Positions 10,840 to 21,430 of a stretch of DNA of 64,000 nt are shown in pieces. The notes under the pieces were generated by a model. It was not told the origin of the DNA. It made no database searches and saw only the letters and a list, made by a program, of their open reading frames with translations. Positions within the stretch are counted from its first letter, which is position 1. Each line of letters starts with the position of its first letter. Location of the stretch: assembly GCA_027627225.1 (NCBI GenBank), contig CM051029.1, forward strand, positions 25,242,851 to 25,306,850, in the 5' to 3' direction. The position numbers and the translations under genes are program-made. The stretch is from Congeria kusceri. Lineage: Eukaryota > Mollusca > Bivalvia > Myida > Dreissenidae.

Positions 10840-13030
10840 TTGTTGGGAACCCATATGGGGATGCTCTTTGTGACCCATATGGGCTAGTTTGCTGGAGACC
10901 CATACGGGTCTTTTGGCGGGGACCTATATGGACTTGCTTGTTTGGTACCCATATGGGCTTTCCTGCTGGGTCCCATATGATATTGTTGTTGTTGACCCAT
11001 TCGGGCTTTCTTGTTGGGGACCCATATGGGCTTTATTTGTGGGACCCACATGGGATAACTTGTTGGGGATCTATTTAGGCTTTTTGCTTGGACCCATATG
11101 GGCTTTCTTGTTGGGCGCCCAATTGGACTTTCTTGCTGGGACCCATGTGGGCTGTTTTGATGGGACACATATCAGGTTGCTTGTTTGGACCCATATGGGC
11201 TTGCTTGTGGGGAACCCATATGGGGATGCTCTGTGTGACCCATATGGGCTAGTTTGTTGGGGACAAATACGGGCCTTTTTGCTGGGACCTATATGGGCTT
11301 GCTTGTTTGGTACACATATGGCCTCTCCTGTTGGGACCCATATGATATCGCTGTTGTTGACCCATATGGGCTTGTTTGTTGGGGACCGATAATGGGCTGT
11401 CTTTCTGGGACCCACATGGGATTACTTGTTGGGGACCTGTATAGGCTTTTTTGCTGGGAGCCCATATGGATTAGTTTTTCGGGGACCCATATGGACCTTG
11501 ATGCTTGGACCCACATGGGCTTGCCTGTTTGGTACCCATGTGGGCTCTCTTGCTGGGATCCATATGGTCTTGCTGTTGTTGACCCATTTGGGCTTGCTTG
11601 TTGGGGAGCAATATGGGCTGTCTTGCTGGGACCCACATGGACTTACTTGTTTGGGACCTGTATGGGTTTTTTGTTTTGACCCATATGACGCTTACTTGGT
11701 TTGCGCCCATTTGGGCTTTCTTGCAGAGACTTATATGGGCTTGGTTGCCTGGGACCCAACTGGGACTGATGTGGGCAATACAACGCATATGGGTCCCACA
11801 TGGGGCACATGGGGTGTATCAGCCCAGGTATAGCCCATATCGGTCCACATGGGATGGCTTACTGGGACCCATATGGGCATACTTTCTTGGAACCCATGTG
11901 GGTAGGCTTGCTTGGTCCAATATGGACCCGGTATGGGCAAACAAAATAATTTCATGGGTCCCACATGGGGCCCATATGCTGTATTTGCCCAGGTAAAGCC
12001 CATATTGTGCCCATATGGGCTTGCTTACTAGTAAGTTTTCGTGATAGGAACAATATGGGCTTACTAGTTGGAAACCCATTTGGGTTTTCTTGCTGGGACC
12101 TATATGGACTTGCTTGCCTGCGACCCAAGTGGGTTTAATATGGGCAACACTATGTATATTGGTCCCACGTGGGGCCCATGTGGAAGATCAGTCCAGATAT
12201 AGCGATAATCAGGCCCACATTTGATAGCTCACCGGGACCCATATGGGCATACTTGCAAGGAACTCATGTGGGCTTGCCTGCTTGGTCCAATATGGGCCCG
12301 ATATAGGCTGAAAAATATATATGGGTGCCACATGGGGCCATATGATATATTTTATCCGGTATTTCCCATATTGGGCCCATATTGGCCTTATTGCTGGGAC
12401 CCATTTGGGGCTGCTTGTTCAAAACACACGTGGGCTTTCTCGATGGGGACCCATATGGGCTTGCCCTTGTTAGCAATATGGGTCTGTTTATTTGGGTCCC
12501 ATAGAGGCCTTCTCGCTGGGACCCATATGGGCCTACTTGTTGAGAACCTTATGGGCTCTCTTTCTGGGACCCATGTGGGCTTGGTATCGGAGGCCCATAT
12601 GGACTTGCTTGTTTGGGACCTATATGGGCTTTCTTGCCGGGACCCATTTGGGCTTGATTGTTGGGGACCTATATAAACTTTCTTGCTGGGACCCATATCG
12701 GTTCCCAACTAGCTTTTTCGTTGGTACATTTATGGGCTTGCTTGCCTGGGACCCAAGTGGGTCTGACATGGGCAAGGTGATGTATATTGGTCCCATATGG
12801 GGCCCATGTGGAAGATCAGCCCAGGTATAGCCCTTATCAGGCCCACATGTTATGACTTACCGGGACTCATATGGGCATACTTCAAGAAACCCATGTGGGC
12901 TTGCCTGCTTGGTCCGATATGGGCCCGATATAGGCAGAAACAATATTATATGAGGCCCACACCGGGCCCATATGTTATATTTGCCCACCTATAGCCCATA
13001 ATGGGTCTATATGGGCTTGCTTGCTGGGAT
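10840..13030 (+). repeat. 24-bp minisatellite built on palindrome CCCATATGGG
   Basis: About 90 degenerate units close to GGGACCCATATGGGCTTGC plus TTGTT (24 bp). Each has the self-complementary core CCCATATGGG or a variant, with an NdeI site in the perfect form. Because 24 is a multiple of three, long open frames run through both strands (up to 167 codons plus, 115 minus). They encode octapeptide-like variants of THMGLL/DPYGLSCW on one strand and GPSRKAHM/SPYGSP on the other. Internal duplications occur: a 365-bp period links 10858 with 11223, and three 280-289 bp blocks lie in the right half. I find no signal peptide, intron or Kozak evidence of a real gene. Confidence 0.9.
11745..13030 (+). 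repeat. Higher-order blocks inside the 24-bp minisatellite
   Basis: Three related blocks of 280-289 bp start at about 11745, 12112 and 12742. Each opens with GCCTGGGACCCAA-type sequence, passes through TTGGTCCCA(C/T)(A/G)TGGGGC, AGCCCAGGTATAGCC and GGTCC(A/G)ATATGG, and closes at TAGCCCATA or close variants. Spacing between block starts is 367 and 630 bp, the extra length being ordinary 24-bp units. Confidence 0.7.
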
Positions 13031-13034
13031 GGTG

Positions 13035-13350
13035 CCGGTAAAACTCTGAAATCGCCAGGAATTGGAGCCAACGGTTTGGACTCCCCTCTACTTTTCACGT
13101 TATATATTTTTCACGAAACAATATGAAATTTGGTATGTTTTTGCATGAAACGATATGAAATTTGGTATGATTGCTAATGGCAGATTGAACAAGAAGTTTG
13201 TCGATTTATATTTTTAGGAAATAAACTATTTATTGAGACAAAACAATTTAAACTCGAAAGTATAGTAATTTATTTTACTTGAATTTCGACTTTAAATAAT
13301 ATTTATTACAAAATTATACATGTATTTTATGTTTTATCATATGCCAACAG
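13035..13350 (+). repeat. Dispersed repeat, copy 1
   Basis: Similar in sequence and order to 23655-23900. Both have CCAACGGTT-GG, CCCCTCTACTTT or ACCTCTACTTT, ATGAAATTTGG, GTTTGTC-ATTTA, AAACTA-CTA-T-ATTGA, TTTAA(A)CTCGAA and an AT-rich end. Copy 1 contains an internal repeat of CGAAACAATATGAAATTTGG. No coding capacity seen. Confidence 0.6.
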
Positions 13351-13382
13351 TGTATTGCATCCAGGGTTTCCCCATAAATATT

Positions 13383-13781
13383 TTAAGGGATGTCGGGCCG
13401 AGACGGGTTCGGCTTGGGAGGGGTGTCCCCTCCCTACTTTGTTAGAACATTTTACATTTGAGTAACGTTATTGGTGCAATATGGCGTATACTTAAAGGTG
13501 TGTACACTAATATATTGCAAAACAAAAAATAAACAAAAACAATGAACACTTGATTCATAGTATTTAATGGTCTTGGAGTAAATACGTTCATACATCAATG
13601 CAATGTTTTATACATAATCGTTACTGAACTACTGATACGGTTCAAATTTCAATAATCTCAAAAACATCGAGACGACGGTTTCTACACTTGGCCAACTGCG
13701 ACACGGTTCCTTCCAGGCCAATATGGTGTGTCGCTAGCGACATACCTTCGTAATCTGGGGTGGTCTGCCGACATCCCTTAA
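13383..13781. mobile_element. TTAA-flanked short inverted-repeat element
   Basis: TTAA (13383-13386) is followed by GGGATGTCGG, and CCGACATCCC (13768-13777) is followed by TTAA (13778-13781). The perfect 10-bp inverted repeats inside a duplicated TTAA fit a non-autonomous DNA transposon (MITE) with piggyBac-type TTAA target choice. Interior about 380 bp, no ORF. Confidence 0.6.
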
Positions 13782-15520
13782 TTGCAGCGGCATGCCTTAA
13801 TCAGCCACCCGACATGTCATAAATATAAACCAATAAACTGTGAAAACATTGTTTATTATCTACACGTGCGGCTCGCTTGCCAAAGATAATCGATTAGAGG
13901 CGGCAGCTCTCGATTGCCAGAGTTAATCGACTAAATGACCGGGTAGGTAAGATAGAAATTGGAGCGTTAATCGATACTGGAATGTACTTTCATTAGCGCA
14001 TACTGTATGCGTCTCTTTTTATCTGTAAACTGAGAAAACAAAACGTTTGTAGTTAATAAAATTACCGACATGAATAAAATGTTTAAATGATTTTATTTTA
14101 TTTTCATAACATTAATTATCATCCCACCTTTTAAATTAGAATAATTATTTTTGTAAATCACATTTATCATGGAATTTGAGCAAATTTTGCATTTTATGAT
14201 TTTCACCAAATAAAATCAATGCTTTTAAGGTGTGTGTAAAATGAAGAAAACCGTCCTTCTTGAGTCTTTAAGGGGACTGAACTTTCTCTGAAAGAAACTC
14301 ATTAGCTTCCACGTAAAGACATTGTCCGTTAACTAAACCAGTTGCTCGTGAAACGCGTGTTAGGATTGGTTAACCGTCCTGCCAATGGTAATCAATGAAT
14401 CTTATTAGAACAGAACAGAACAGAACAGAACAAGACTTTTATTTTATTGACGAAAGGGTTGGGGACCAACTTGGACTGAGGGATAAAAGTGCGTTAATAC
14501 GGCATATTATTTTACAGGCAGATATTTAACAAACACTACGCTGTAGTTAATATTGACATAGAGGCATACTCTTTATTACAAATAGGTTTGTTTGACAAAT
14601 TGGATTTTTTTAAAAGTTGTCTACACAGAAGCCAAATGGTAGCATATTATTAAAGTAAACTGACTCATACCGATATATTTAATTTGTGAGTGTAGTTTTT
14701 TTTTGTCGGATTGTATTTCGTACATATTTATGACATACAAATAGACACGTCAAATTATCTCAATGCTATTATAGTAACAAGTATTCATCCATGGCCCTCT
14801 TCGAGTGAACTTTTTAATTAAAAACCACCTTATATATTAGAAGGCGCCAATAATCTGTTACTTAAATAGCACTGGTACTCCCGATATTTTAAATAGAAAG
14901 GGTATACTGCATTTTCAATGTTGAAGCTAATGAATTTATATTGAACACGGCTTACGACTAACTCAACTAAATTATGCCCATTGTCATGGTAGCACTGTTA
15001 TGTTTATAAACCAGATATAAACTGGTCTAACTAATGACATCAATATTCATTCCATTGATTCTGTGCTCCTCAATTTACATGTTTGTTTGTAAGTTTCTAT
15101 GTGCAATAGCGTCAACAAACAGTGATTGATAATCAGCTAATGTACTGTAGAATGCTATTTTTGTAGGACCGAATTGATGAAATCGCTCTGTGTCATTCAA
15201 CTCATTAAAAATATCTGGTAAGTAGAAATGTTAGTTTTAATGCAGATTTTTGATCATCTACAAGTCTTTGATCAAACCCGTGGGAGTAATTGATGTATAC
15301 AAAACTGACATATCTACGGCGCCCGCTTTCATGATGGAGGTAAACAATCATTCAAATTTAATGATTACCACCTATATTTACTTTGGCGGGTACCAGAAAA
15401 AGGTAGGTAAAACCGGATATATCCACCTCTAGTTATTTTCTTCCTCATGTAGAAATAGCGTGTCCACTGAGTTTCCTTTTTATATTGACCCGGATAAGAG
15501 TTATTAAATCATTCATACTT
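13782..15520. other. Gene-free stretch with a pentamer tail
   Basis: No gene is supported. At 14408-14432 the pentamer GAACA is repeated five times and runs into AGACTTTTATTTTATTGACG. Read on the minus strand this looks like the simple-repeat 3' tail of a retroposon. The rest is AT-rich unique-looking sequence. Confidence 0.5.
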
Positions 15521-16047
15521 TCGGCCGCCATCTTGTCAGAAAGAAAAACATAAACAAAGAATAGATTACATTACAGAGTCATACAAGATTGGGAACAGAG
15601 CAAGAACACCAGAGGTCCACAGCCACCATCAGCGTCTACGTCATACATATAGTCCTTCCCTCGCCTGTCCCTCCTATTTAATTTTTTTTGTAATATTCTA
15701 AATTTGCACCCTTTCGGACGTCATTTGGTATCCGAAATTTTCTTTAGCAATTTTCCCTTAGTAATTATAACATTACCAAATGACTTTTTCTGCTTTATTA
15801 TAGCATATGCAGAACGAACTGGGTTATTTACAGGTTAACTAGTTAAATTGCTAAGTGAAAATTATTATTATTATTAATATTACTATCGTGAGGCTTACTT
15901 TACTTACAGTTATTGCCTGTCAATTTATAATATCTAATCTTGAGTGTTTGCACTAGTCCCTTCATCCCTTCCTTCTTCTTCCTTTAGTCTTGCTCCGGGC
16001 AATTACACGTATTAAGTATACTCGCCATTTCATACGTTATATCTACC

Positions 16048-17971
16048 ATGCCCAGGAACAACAAGACCGTTAAGGGGCGGAGCACGAACCTGTCCCCTTT
16101 ACTAGGGGAAGCGCTTACTGGGCAAGACACACACCACCTGTCCCACAACGCCATGCGTGCCTCCTCCAGTCAGTCAGAAGTGTGGGTAAACTGACCTCAC
16201 TTTTTACTATCTTTCAGCTGGCCTCGTGTCTGACCAAGGAACTCCCCAGACTTATTGAGCGGACTGTGCCTCTGGCCTCTGGCTGTGTTCTTTTACAGCT
16301 TAAGTCCGCTCAGGCGCTCACCAGTATCCTTTCCAAAGGAATCTTTAAACTTGGTGCAGTCGCGGTCCGGGCCTTATCACCGTCAAATATGAGGATGGCT
16401 TCAGGTCTTATTGCAGGGATCCCGGAGAACCAGGACTTACTAGAACTTCAAGGATGCCTACATTTTCTCCCTGCATCTATTGGTAGTTGTTCAATTTGCA
16501 AATTAGAGCGGGTCAACCCTCTAGGCCACCCCCTCCTGGTTTTCCGAGGCTGGTCAAAATAACTTTACTTACTTCTGGCCCAGTCTCTCACAAGGTCTAC
16601 GTTGCGGGGACCAACATCTCCGTGGACGTTAGACCTTGCCCCATACCCCCTGTCAGATGTTATCGCTGTCAGGGGTACGGACACACCGCCAGCGGGAGTA
16701 AATGTCCTCACCCGTCTATTTGTTGCCGCTGTTCGGGAACCCGGTGCCTACGCCAATGCACCGTAACATCCACCGTTGTGTGAATTGCGGTGGCCCGCAC
16801 TCTGTTTCCTACCAAGGTTGTCCGTCATATAAGAGAGCCTTAAACATTGCCTCTTATTCCATCTTTTATGGTGTTTGGTCTGAGACGGAGTGCGGGCTAT
16901 TAGCACTTGATACTGTGGCCCACAAGGATGGTGTCCAACACACTCCATCACCAACGGACTCCAGGTCCAGGTCTCCTCTCATACATGCAGCCCCCGGCCC
17001 TAGCATGACCGATACCGGGTGCGCATGTCCTTCAGTTGAGGGGCCAGTGGGTAAGGTTACCCCCCCTCAACCGGTAAGTAGCCTCCCACCTAAACAGGTT
17101 ATTCCTCCCTTGGAGCCGGTTGCACACTATACACCTGTAAAATCACCGCCCCCCCCCCCCGCTTCACCTATTCAGGGTGTCACACCCAAACAGCGACACC
17201 CTTCTGCGGGTTCCAGAGGGTCTTCCCCGTTGCCGGATTGTAGTAGCACCCCTTGTTCCGGCTCCACAATTTCCGATAATGCATTATTCAACGTTACCGG
17301 GAATGACTCTCTGGTGTCAGTGCACTCTAGTATTCTAGAGAATCAATCGCAGACGTCTGCGAGATAGAAGAGGAGCCCTGGGTAAGTGTGCCACCTAACC
17401 GTCCCATAATGGCCGACACCCAGACATCCCCTATGAGTTCTCCTGCCTTTAATAACACTAAGCGCAACTCGCTTTCAGGAGACTCATTCATTAAAATTAA
17501 AGATCCGCCAGCGAGAGGTCACCGTTAGCGCCATATACATCTCAGCGAGCTGACGGATTTAATTGCTGAGATAATAAAGGACGGTGACAGGCCAACTGGG
17601 TGTCGGGTTACCGGCTATATCACTAGTAAAATAGATTCCCGATTCAAAAGGGGCAGGGAATCTATATCCAAAGTAACCCCTAAAGTCACCATATCTGACA
17701 CTGAAAGCCATTCTGGAACTAAGGATCCTCCGATACCTCCTGACCCTGGGATCCCCCTACGGACAGCGGCAACCCCTCCAACTTTTTGAAATCCCCCTCT
17801 CTATCCACCTCCAAACCGCCCTCCGCAAAGAAATCCAGGCCAGCCCGGCCGACTCGGACCTCGGCGAAGCTCAAAGGGGCCTTCTCCGGCCAAAAGCTGG
17901 CCATCAGATCCCCCCATGCCAAGCTAAACAACTTCAAGCGCAGACTGATTTCCAATCAGTATGGACTGTGA
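16048..17971 (+). pseudogene. LINE ORF1 (gag-like, zinc-knuckle protein), frameshifted
   Basis: ORF1 starts at ATG 16048 (MPRNNKTVKGRS) and stops after 48 codons at 16192. It continues in another frame (16182-16562), then 16487-16783, then 16702-17367, so at least three indels have hit it. Two knuckles are visible: CYRCQGYGHTASGSKCP near 16660-16710, and a CVNCGG...H...C block near 16780-16830. The latter is followed by a YKRALNIASYS helix and a long proline/serine-rich tail, as expected of RNA-binding ORF1 proteins in this LINE group. A basic stretch ends the ORF at TGA 17969-17971, overlapping the ORF2 start by 11 nt. Confidence 0.75.
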
Positions 17972-18270
17972 CCTAAACATTGTATCTTTCAATATTGGAG
18001 GTTTAACCTCCATCAAACATACTGAATTAAAACATTACTTAGACGAGAACCCCAACATCCATGTTCTCGCCTTTGAAGAAACTTAATATCACAGAAATGA
18101 ATTCAAATCAATCCCTGGTTTTACTTGCGAATTTAAAAATCATACTAACCCAGACAATAATATAGATGGCGGTCTTGCCATTTATGTTAAAAATTGTATT
18201 AACTATGAATTACTGGGGGTGAACAACCAATTAAAGATTGATGTTAGCAGTGCTATTGAGGCACTAGCAA
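17961..18270 (+). pseudogene. LINE ORF2 start: apurinic-type endonuclease, truncated
   Basis: Starts at ATG 17961 (MDCDLNIVSFNIGGL), an opening typical of the AP-endonuclease fold, with the N-x-G block of its first motif. LAFEET (about 18068-18082) gives the catalytic glutamate region but is followed at once by a TAA. Reading on, GGLAIYVKN (about 18170) is the next conserved block. The sequence then jumps to the RT linker near 18280, so about half of the endonuclease is missing. Confidence 0.7.
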
Positions 18271-18279
18271 TATAATTGG

Positions 18280-19312
18280 TCATAAACTCAAAAACTATAG
18301 GTCCCTAGAAAATTCAGCAAAGCGGGTTATTTTGGAAGCTAAAACTCAAAATTGGAAAGAATTCTGTGAATCAGCAGTTGTTAATAAAAGTAATTCTAGG
18401 GATTTTTGGCAAAATATTCACAGAATTAAAGGAAATCGCACAAATCCTGTACCGCTATTAAAATATAAGGCGAAATTGCCACGACCCCAAGGGAAAAGGC
18501 TCAATGTTTGGTAACGCATTTCAAATCTGTCTCCAGTGATTCAAATCTCCCTCAAGAAGCTTTGGACTATCAAAAGCGATTTGAATCGGAGAATAAACAC
18601 ATTTTAAACGAGCCTGGGGATAATAACAAGCCTCTTAATTTACCTTTTACAATGATTGAATTGACTAATGCAATTAATGGTAGGAGTAACTCTGCCACGG
18701 GCTCAGATAGAATGTCATATATGATGTTCAAGAATATGCTGGCCATACCTCTTAAAATCTGGCTTGATCTATTCAATCAAGTATACAAATCAGGGACGGT
18801 CCCCCCCCCCCCCCCGAATGGAAGCAGGCCACAGTGATTCCTATTCCAAAACCTGATAAGGACAAAAGTGATCCAAAATCATATCGTCCAAAAAGTATCT
18901 CCTCTTATTCAGGAAAATTATTGGAAATAATGGTAAAAAACAGATTAGAGCACTTATTGGAAACTGAAAATATTCTGAACCCCTTCTAGTCTGGCTTTCG
19001 GAAAGGGCGTTCAATCCTTGATCAGCTAGCAAGACTACAACACGATATCCTTTCTCCTAAAAATCAAGGCCAAACAGTATTGGCTATATTTTTGGACCTT
19101 CAGGCGGCCTTCGATTTAACCTGGACTATTGGTATCTTAAAAAAGCTAGCTGATTATGGAATCACTGGATACTGCTTCCATTACCTCAGAGCTTTCCTAG
19201 AGGGCAGGAAAATTCAGGTCTAGGTCCATGGGGAGTTATCTTAGGAAGCCATAACTGACCGCGGTACCACCCAGGGGTCCGTAATATCCCCAACTCTGTT
19301 CTTCCTCATCGT
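18280..19312 (+). pseudogene. LINE ORF2 reverse transcriptase, lacking motif C
   Basis: The linker (DFWQNIHRIKGN) leads into RT blocks: TGSDRMSYMMFK (18690-18735), IPIPKPDKDKSDPKSYRP (18840-18893), SGFRKGRS (18990-19015), motif A as AIFLDLQAAFD (19085-19118) and motif B as TTQGSVISPTLF (19267-19302). Immediately after LFFLIV the sequence passes to the RNase H opening, so the catalytic YxDD box and the thumb are deleted. A homopolymer C run near 18800 shifts the frame and in-frame stops lie near 18988 and 19220. It cannot be active. Confidence 0.8.
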
Positions 19313-20192
19313 ATGCTGAGCACCTAAAAATCTATACAGATGGCTCCAAATGCCCTAACTCTGGATTGGTAACCAATTCATTTTTTATTTCTTCTAAAGA
19401 CATTACAAAAACCCACCGACTCAGCAAGCATCTCTCTATTTATTCGGCTGAATTTTGGCAATTAAATATGCATTGTGCTGGATTTTGGTTAATAGACCTA
19501 CTAAAACTGCTATTTTATCAGACTCATTGTCATCTCTTGAGTCTATCAAAAACAGAAATAGCAGATCTAGTTCTGATATTTTATCTAGCATTTTGGAACT
19601 TCATCAACAGTGCCTTGATAAATCTTTAAAGGTCACTTTAGTATGGTGTCCAGCACACGTCGACATCAGTGTGAATGAACAGGCGGACAGGGGGGCAAAG
19701 GAGGGTCTCAGGAGGGGGACTGTTGATGCTGGGGAATGCCTGGCGCCGACCGAGATCTACTCACTGGCAAAGAAATTTGTCCTTAGTGAGTGGAATCTCA
19801 AGACCACCAATTTGTCTGCCTACCGACATACATTTGTCAGACACGCGAAAACCCACAGGCCGCCTGACAAATACTCAGCAAGCATTGTGCTTGACAGAAC
19901 CATTACGCGCCTGAGGATGGGAACCACTCTTCTACCTGGTGGCGCAGGAAAGTATGTCCTTGGGCTAGACCCTGCATGTCCGCGGTGCCGGGAGCCCTTC
20001 ACAGCAGCCCACCTGCTGCTACAGTGCAACACCTTTACAGGGCAGAGGGACCAGCTCCGGGCCGCATTGCACTCCCGTGGACTAGTTTTAATCCTTACCA
20101 ACTTGCTAGACCACAAGGGAGCGGCTAGGGGCCCGGTCTTTTCTGCCCTGACAAAATTCCTTCTAGACTGTCAGATAACTGACAAGATCTAG
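19313..20192 (+). pseudogene. LINE ORF2 RNase H domain and CCHC finger
   Basis: AEHLKIYTDGSK (about 19318-19352) carries the first catalytic Asp. YSAEF (about 19440) gives the Glu and LSDSLSS (about 19515) the next Asp. TLVWCPAHVDISVNEQAD (about 19632-19686) is the last block. One frameshift separates the first part (19366-19629 frame) from the 19455-20192 frame. The tail LDRTITRLRMGTTLL and the zinc knuckle CPRCREPFTAAHLLLQC (about 19975-20030) precede the stop at 20190-20192. Matches the minus-strand copies at 3.1-3.9 kb and 6.1-7.4 kb. Confidence 0.8.
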
Positions 20193-21430
20193 GTCTTTGG
20201 GTGGGGGGGGGGGAGGAGCAGTCAACACCCAACCAACTTCTATACAGTTCCTGTAATTGTTTTTATTAATTTTGTGATACATTGCAGTTTTTCTGTATAT
20301 ACTTCTTATCGCATTGTCTCTCAATGAGTTTTAAATGCTAAACTATTGTTTAATGGTATTGACCTGGTATTCCTTATTTTAAAAACATTTTCCAGACGAG
20401 AGTATTACGTTAGTACACCATTTACATTTCTCAGTATCTTAATAAGCCCCTTTTTATTACAGTTTTTCATAATCAGAAAGGGCGGGGCCGTCCATTTTCC
20501 TGGGTACAGTTAACTGCATTGCACCCCGTCATTCTCAAAGAACCACGTCGGACTGGAGTGCACGGCGCAAGGATCTGTGAACCTTGCAATTATTTGCATT
20601 CGGTCTTATCAAGACCAAAACCACTAACTGTGGCATACTGTGATATGTACAGTGTCTGCTACTGTATTTTATCTATATAATTATATCCATTTTTACTATC
20701 TGGATATGACCCCTTGCAAGTTTTTTATCAGGGATTAGTTAAAATCCTGTATTATAGTCCATTGTTACCTAGATGGTATCATTTGTACTTGCATTATTCA
20801 ACTTTTTAAGAGTTTATGTCTTTTCTGCTGTCTTTGCTTACTTTTAAATAATTTAGTCTTGCTGTGCACTCCCTCTGGTCCATGGGACACAACACCAAAA
20901 GCTACACCCTTTCCCATTCAATTATATCCCATTCTTTCCAACCCAACCCAGACCCCAACCCCCCGCTGGCCTCCCAATCCTACCCTTCTACTATACCATT
21001 TTATTCCTCCCTGGGTGGCTACTTGTCTTTTACTTAATTCATTACTGTGTATTACCTTCAAGGTACACAGTATCATATTTACCCATGTAAAGTATTTTTA
21101 ACTTGTAAATAGTATAAATAATGTTCTTGTTTCTTTAGTTCTTAACTGTATTATAGGTTAATTTCTTAACATATTGTTTTAAAGTGTCCATATCTAGGTG
21201 ACTGTTTTGTAACTAGCAGCCTATATTGCTGCATTTTATGTATATAAATAAATGTAGTTTTTACACATGTTTAAATGCCACCCTGGGGTGAACTACCATT
21301 TTAAAATAGCCCAACTTTCTTAAGGTACAAAACAGACAGGGTCTTAAGTGGGAGCACCTCGTTATGTTCCCTGTCTGCAAGCGTTCAACATAAGTAAACC
21401 GCATGTCGCACAAATGTTAATAAATTAAAA
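20193..21430 (+). other. LINE 3' UTR
   Basis: Non-coding downstream part of the plus-strand LINE. It begins with a G-rich run and ends just after the hairpin (CAGACAGGG 21333-21341 with CCCTGTCTG 21369-21377) that is shared with the other two copies. The block CCACCCTGGGGTGAA near 21278 has counterparts at 1180-1195 and 4770 on the minus strand. Confidence 0.65.

Larger units (their letters stand above)
15525..21430 (+). mobile_element. Plus-strand LINE with both ORFs, decayed
   Basis: Non-LTR retrotransposon of the I/Jockey-like group, judged by its parts in order: a 5' region from about 15525, gag-like ORF1 with zinc knuckles (16048-17971), ORF2 with endonuclease start (17961), reverse transcriptase, RNase H and CCHC finger to 20192, and a 3' UTR with the family hairpin (21333-21377). 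It is dead: several frameshifts, stops at 18083 and in the RT, a deleted endonuclease C-terminus, and loss of the RT catalytic YADD region. It is distinctly richer in GC than its flanks. It is related to the two minus-strand copies at 1-7.5 kb. The 5' boundary is uncertain. Confidence 0.8.

Noticed and set aside
10815..12994. Many overlapping open frames of 65-167 codons on both strands
   Set aside because: They are a by-product of a 24-bp tandem repeat with a palindromic core; no signal, splice or start-site support.
10840..13030. CRISPR-like array
   Set aside because: Repeats are contiguous and degenerate with no unique spacers, in eukaryotic DNA.
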